Source: Marinobacter sp. S6332
Lineage (GTDB): Bacteria > Pseudomonadota > Gammaproteobacteria > Pseudomonadales > Oleiphilaceae
Direction: 5' to 3'
Length of the DNA: 33,521 nucleotides
Assembly (NCBI RefSeq): GCF_023016045.1
Contig: NZ_JALKAP010000017.1
Span: forward strand, 1-33,521
Position 1 is the stretch's first letter. The number at the start of each line of letters is the position of its first letter. Positions 33,307 to 33,521 of the stretch are shown piece by piece. The translations under genes and the position numbers were made by a program. The notes under the pieces were generated by a model. It saw nothing but the letters and a program-made list of their open reading frames with translations, made no database searches and was not told the origin of the DNA.

Positions 33307-33521
33307 TTCGTTTCTGGACATCAGGCTAGATATTCCATATTGATCTGATTAAATTATCTATTATTCTCTCCGGTTTTAACTGAACTTTGGTAGCTTACTC
33401 CTCATCAAATTATCTGGTTTAGGGGACCCCCTCTGTCAGCCTAGTTGTCCAGTTGGCGATTTCGCCTGAATTTAACCAATCAGGGGCGGCATGGGAGCAT
33501 TCATGCCACGTTATTCCGAAG

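Noticed and set aside
33488..33507. GGCATG/CATGCC inverted repeat near the window end
   Set aside because: It is short and lies at the window edge without context; no function can be assigned.

Overview
This window is most likely from a gammaproteobacterium, possibly a marine one. The evidence is a type 1 BREX locus, IS66, IS21 and IS5-type elements, a phage-type (Arm-domain) tyrosine integrase and a 3' tRNA-Pro-like end used as an attachment site. Genus cannot be set from the sequence alone. The BREX genes look moderately GC-balanced, while the integrase end (about 30.5-32.5 kb) is visibly AT-rich, as expected for a transferred island.

Layout. Bases 1-2680 are a complete IS66 element (terminal repeats, tnpA, tnpB, tnpC and a small passenger gene). 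It sits inside a short-chain dehydrogenase gene, whose 3' end survives at 2681-2881. Bases 3201-4283 hold small unknown genes. Bases 4428-24751 are one long minus-strand array read right to left: brxA, brxB, brxC, an AlbA_2/winged-helix protein, pglX, a DUF262 protein, an AAA ATPase, an unknown third protein, pglZ, an ankyrin protein, a nuclease-like small protein, brxL and an unknown trailing gene. Bases 25274-28358 carry cargo or transfer genes: a small membrane protein, a MobI-like protein, an unknown protein, a ribbon-helix-helix protein and a winged-helix protein. Bases 28673-30448 are an AbiEii toxin remnant butted against an IS21 relic. Bases 30734-32482 hold a small protein, an excisionase-like gene and the integrase. 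A decayed IS5-type transposase follows. A tRNA 3' fragment with its own terminator (33246-33306) marks the right border.

How the genes work together. BrxA, BrxB, BrxC, PglX, PglZ and BrxL are the six core proteins of type 1 BREX, which methylates host DNA through PglX and blocks phage replication. Three insertions make this locus unusual. One is an AlbA_2 protein between brxC and pglX, next to an apparent internal promoter with TATGCGC repeats. The second is a three-gene DUF262/ATPase/unknown cassette between pglX and pglZ, the place where some BREX loci carry the GmrSD-type enzyme BrxU. The third is a translationally coupled ankyrin plus nuclease-like pair between pglZ and brxL. I regard the last two as the best candidates for undescribed defence modules.

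Non-coding signals also stand out: a 3+3 array of AGTGTAC heptamers at exact 11-base spacing (25653-25756), a 15-base triplication at the end of brxC, and a palindrome between the putative -35 and -10 boxes upstream of brxA. All calls are from reading the sequence; no database search was possible.
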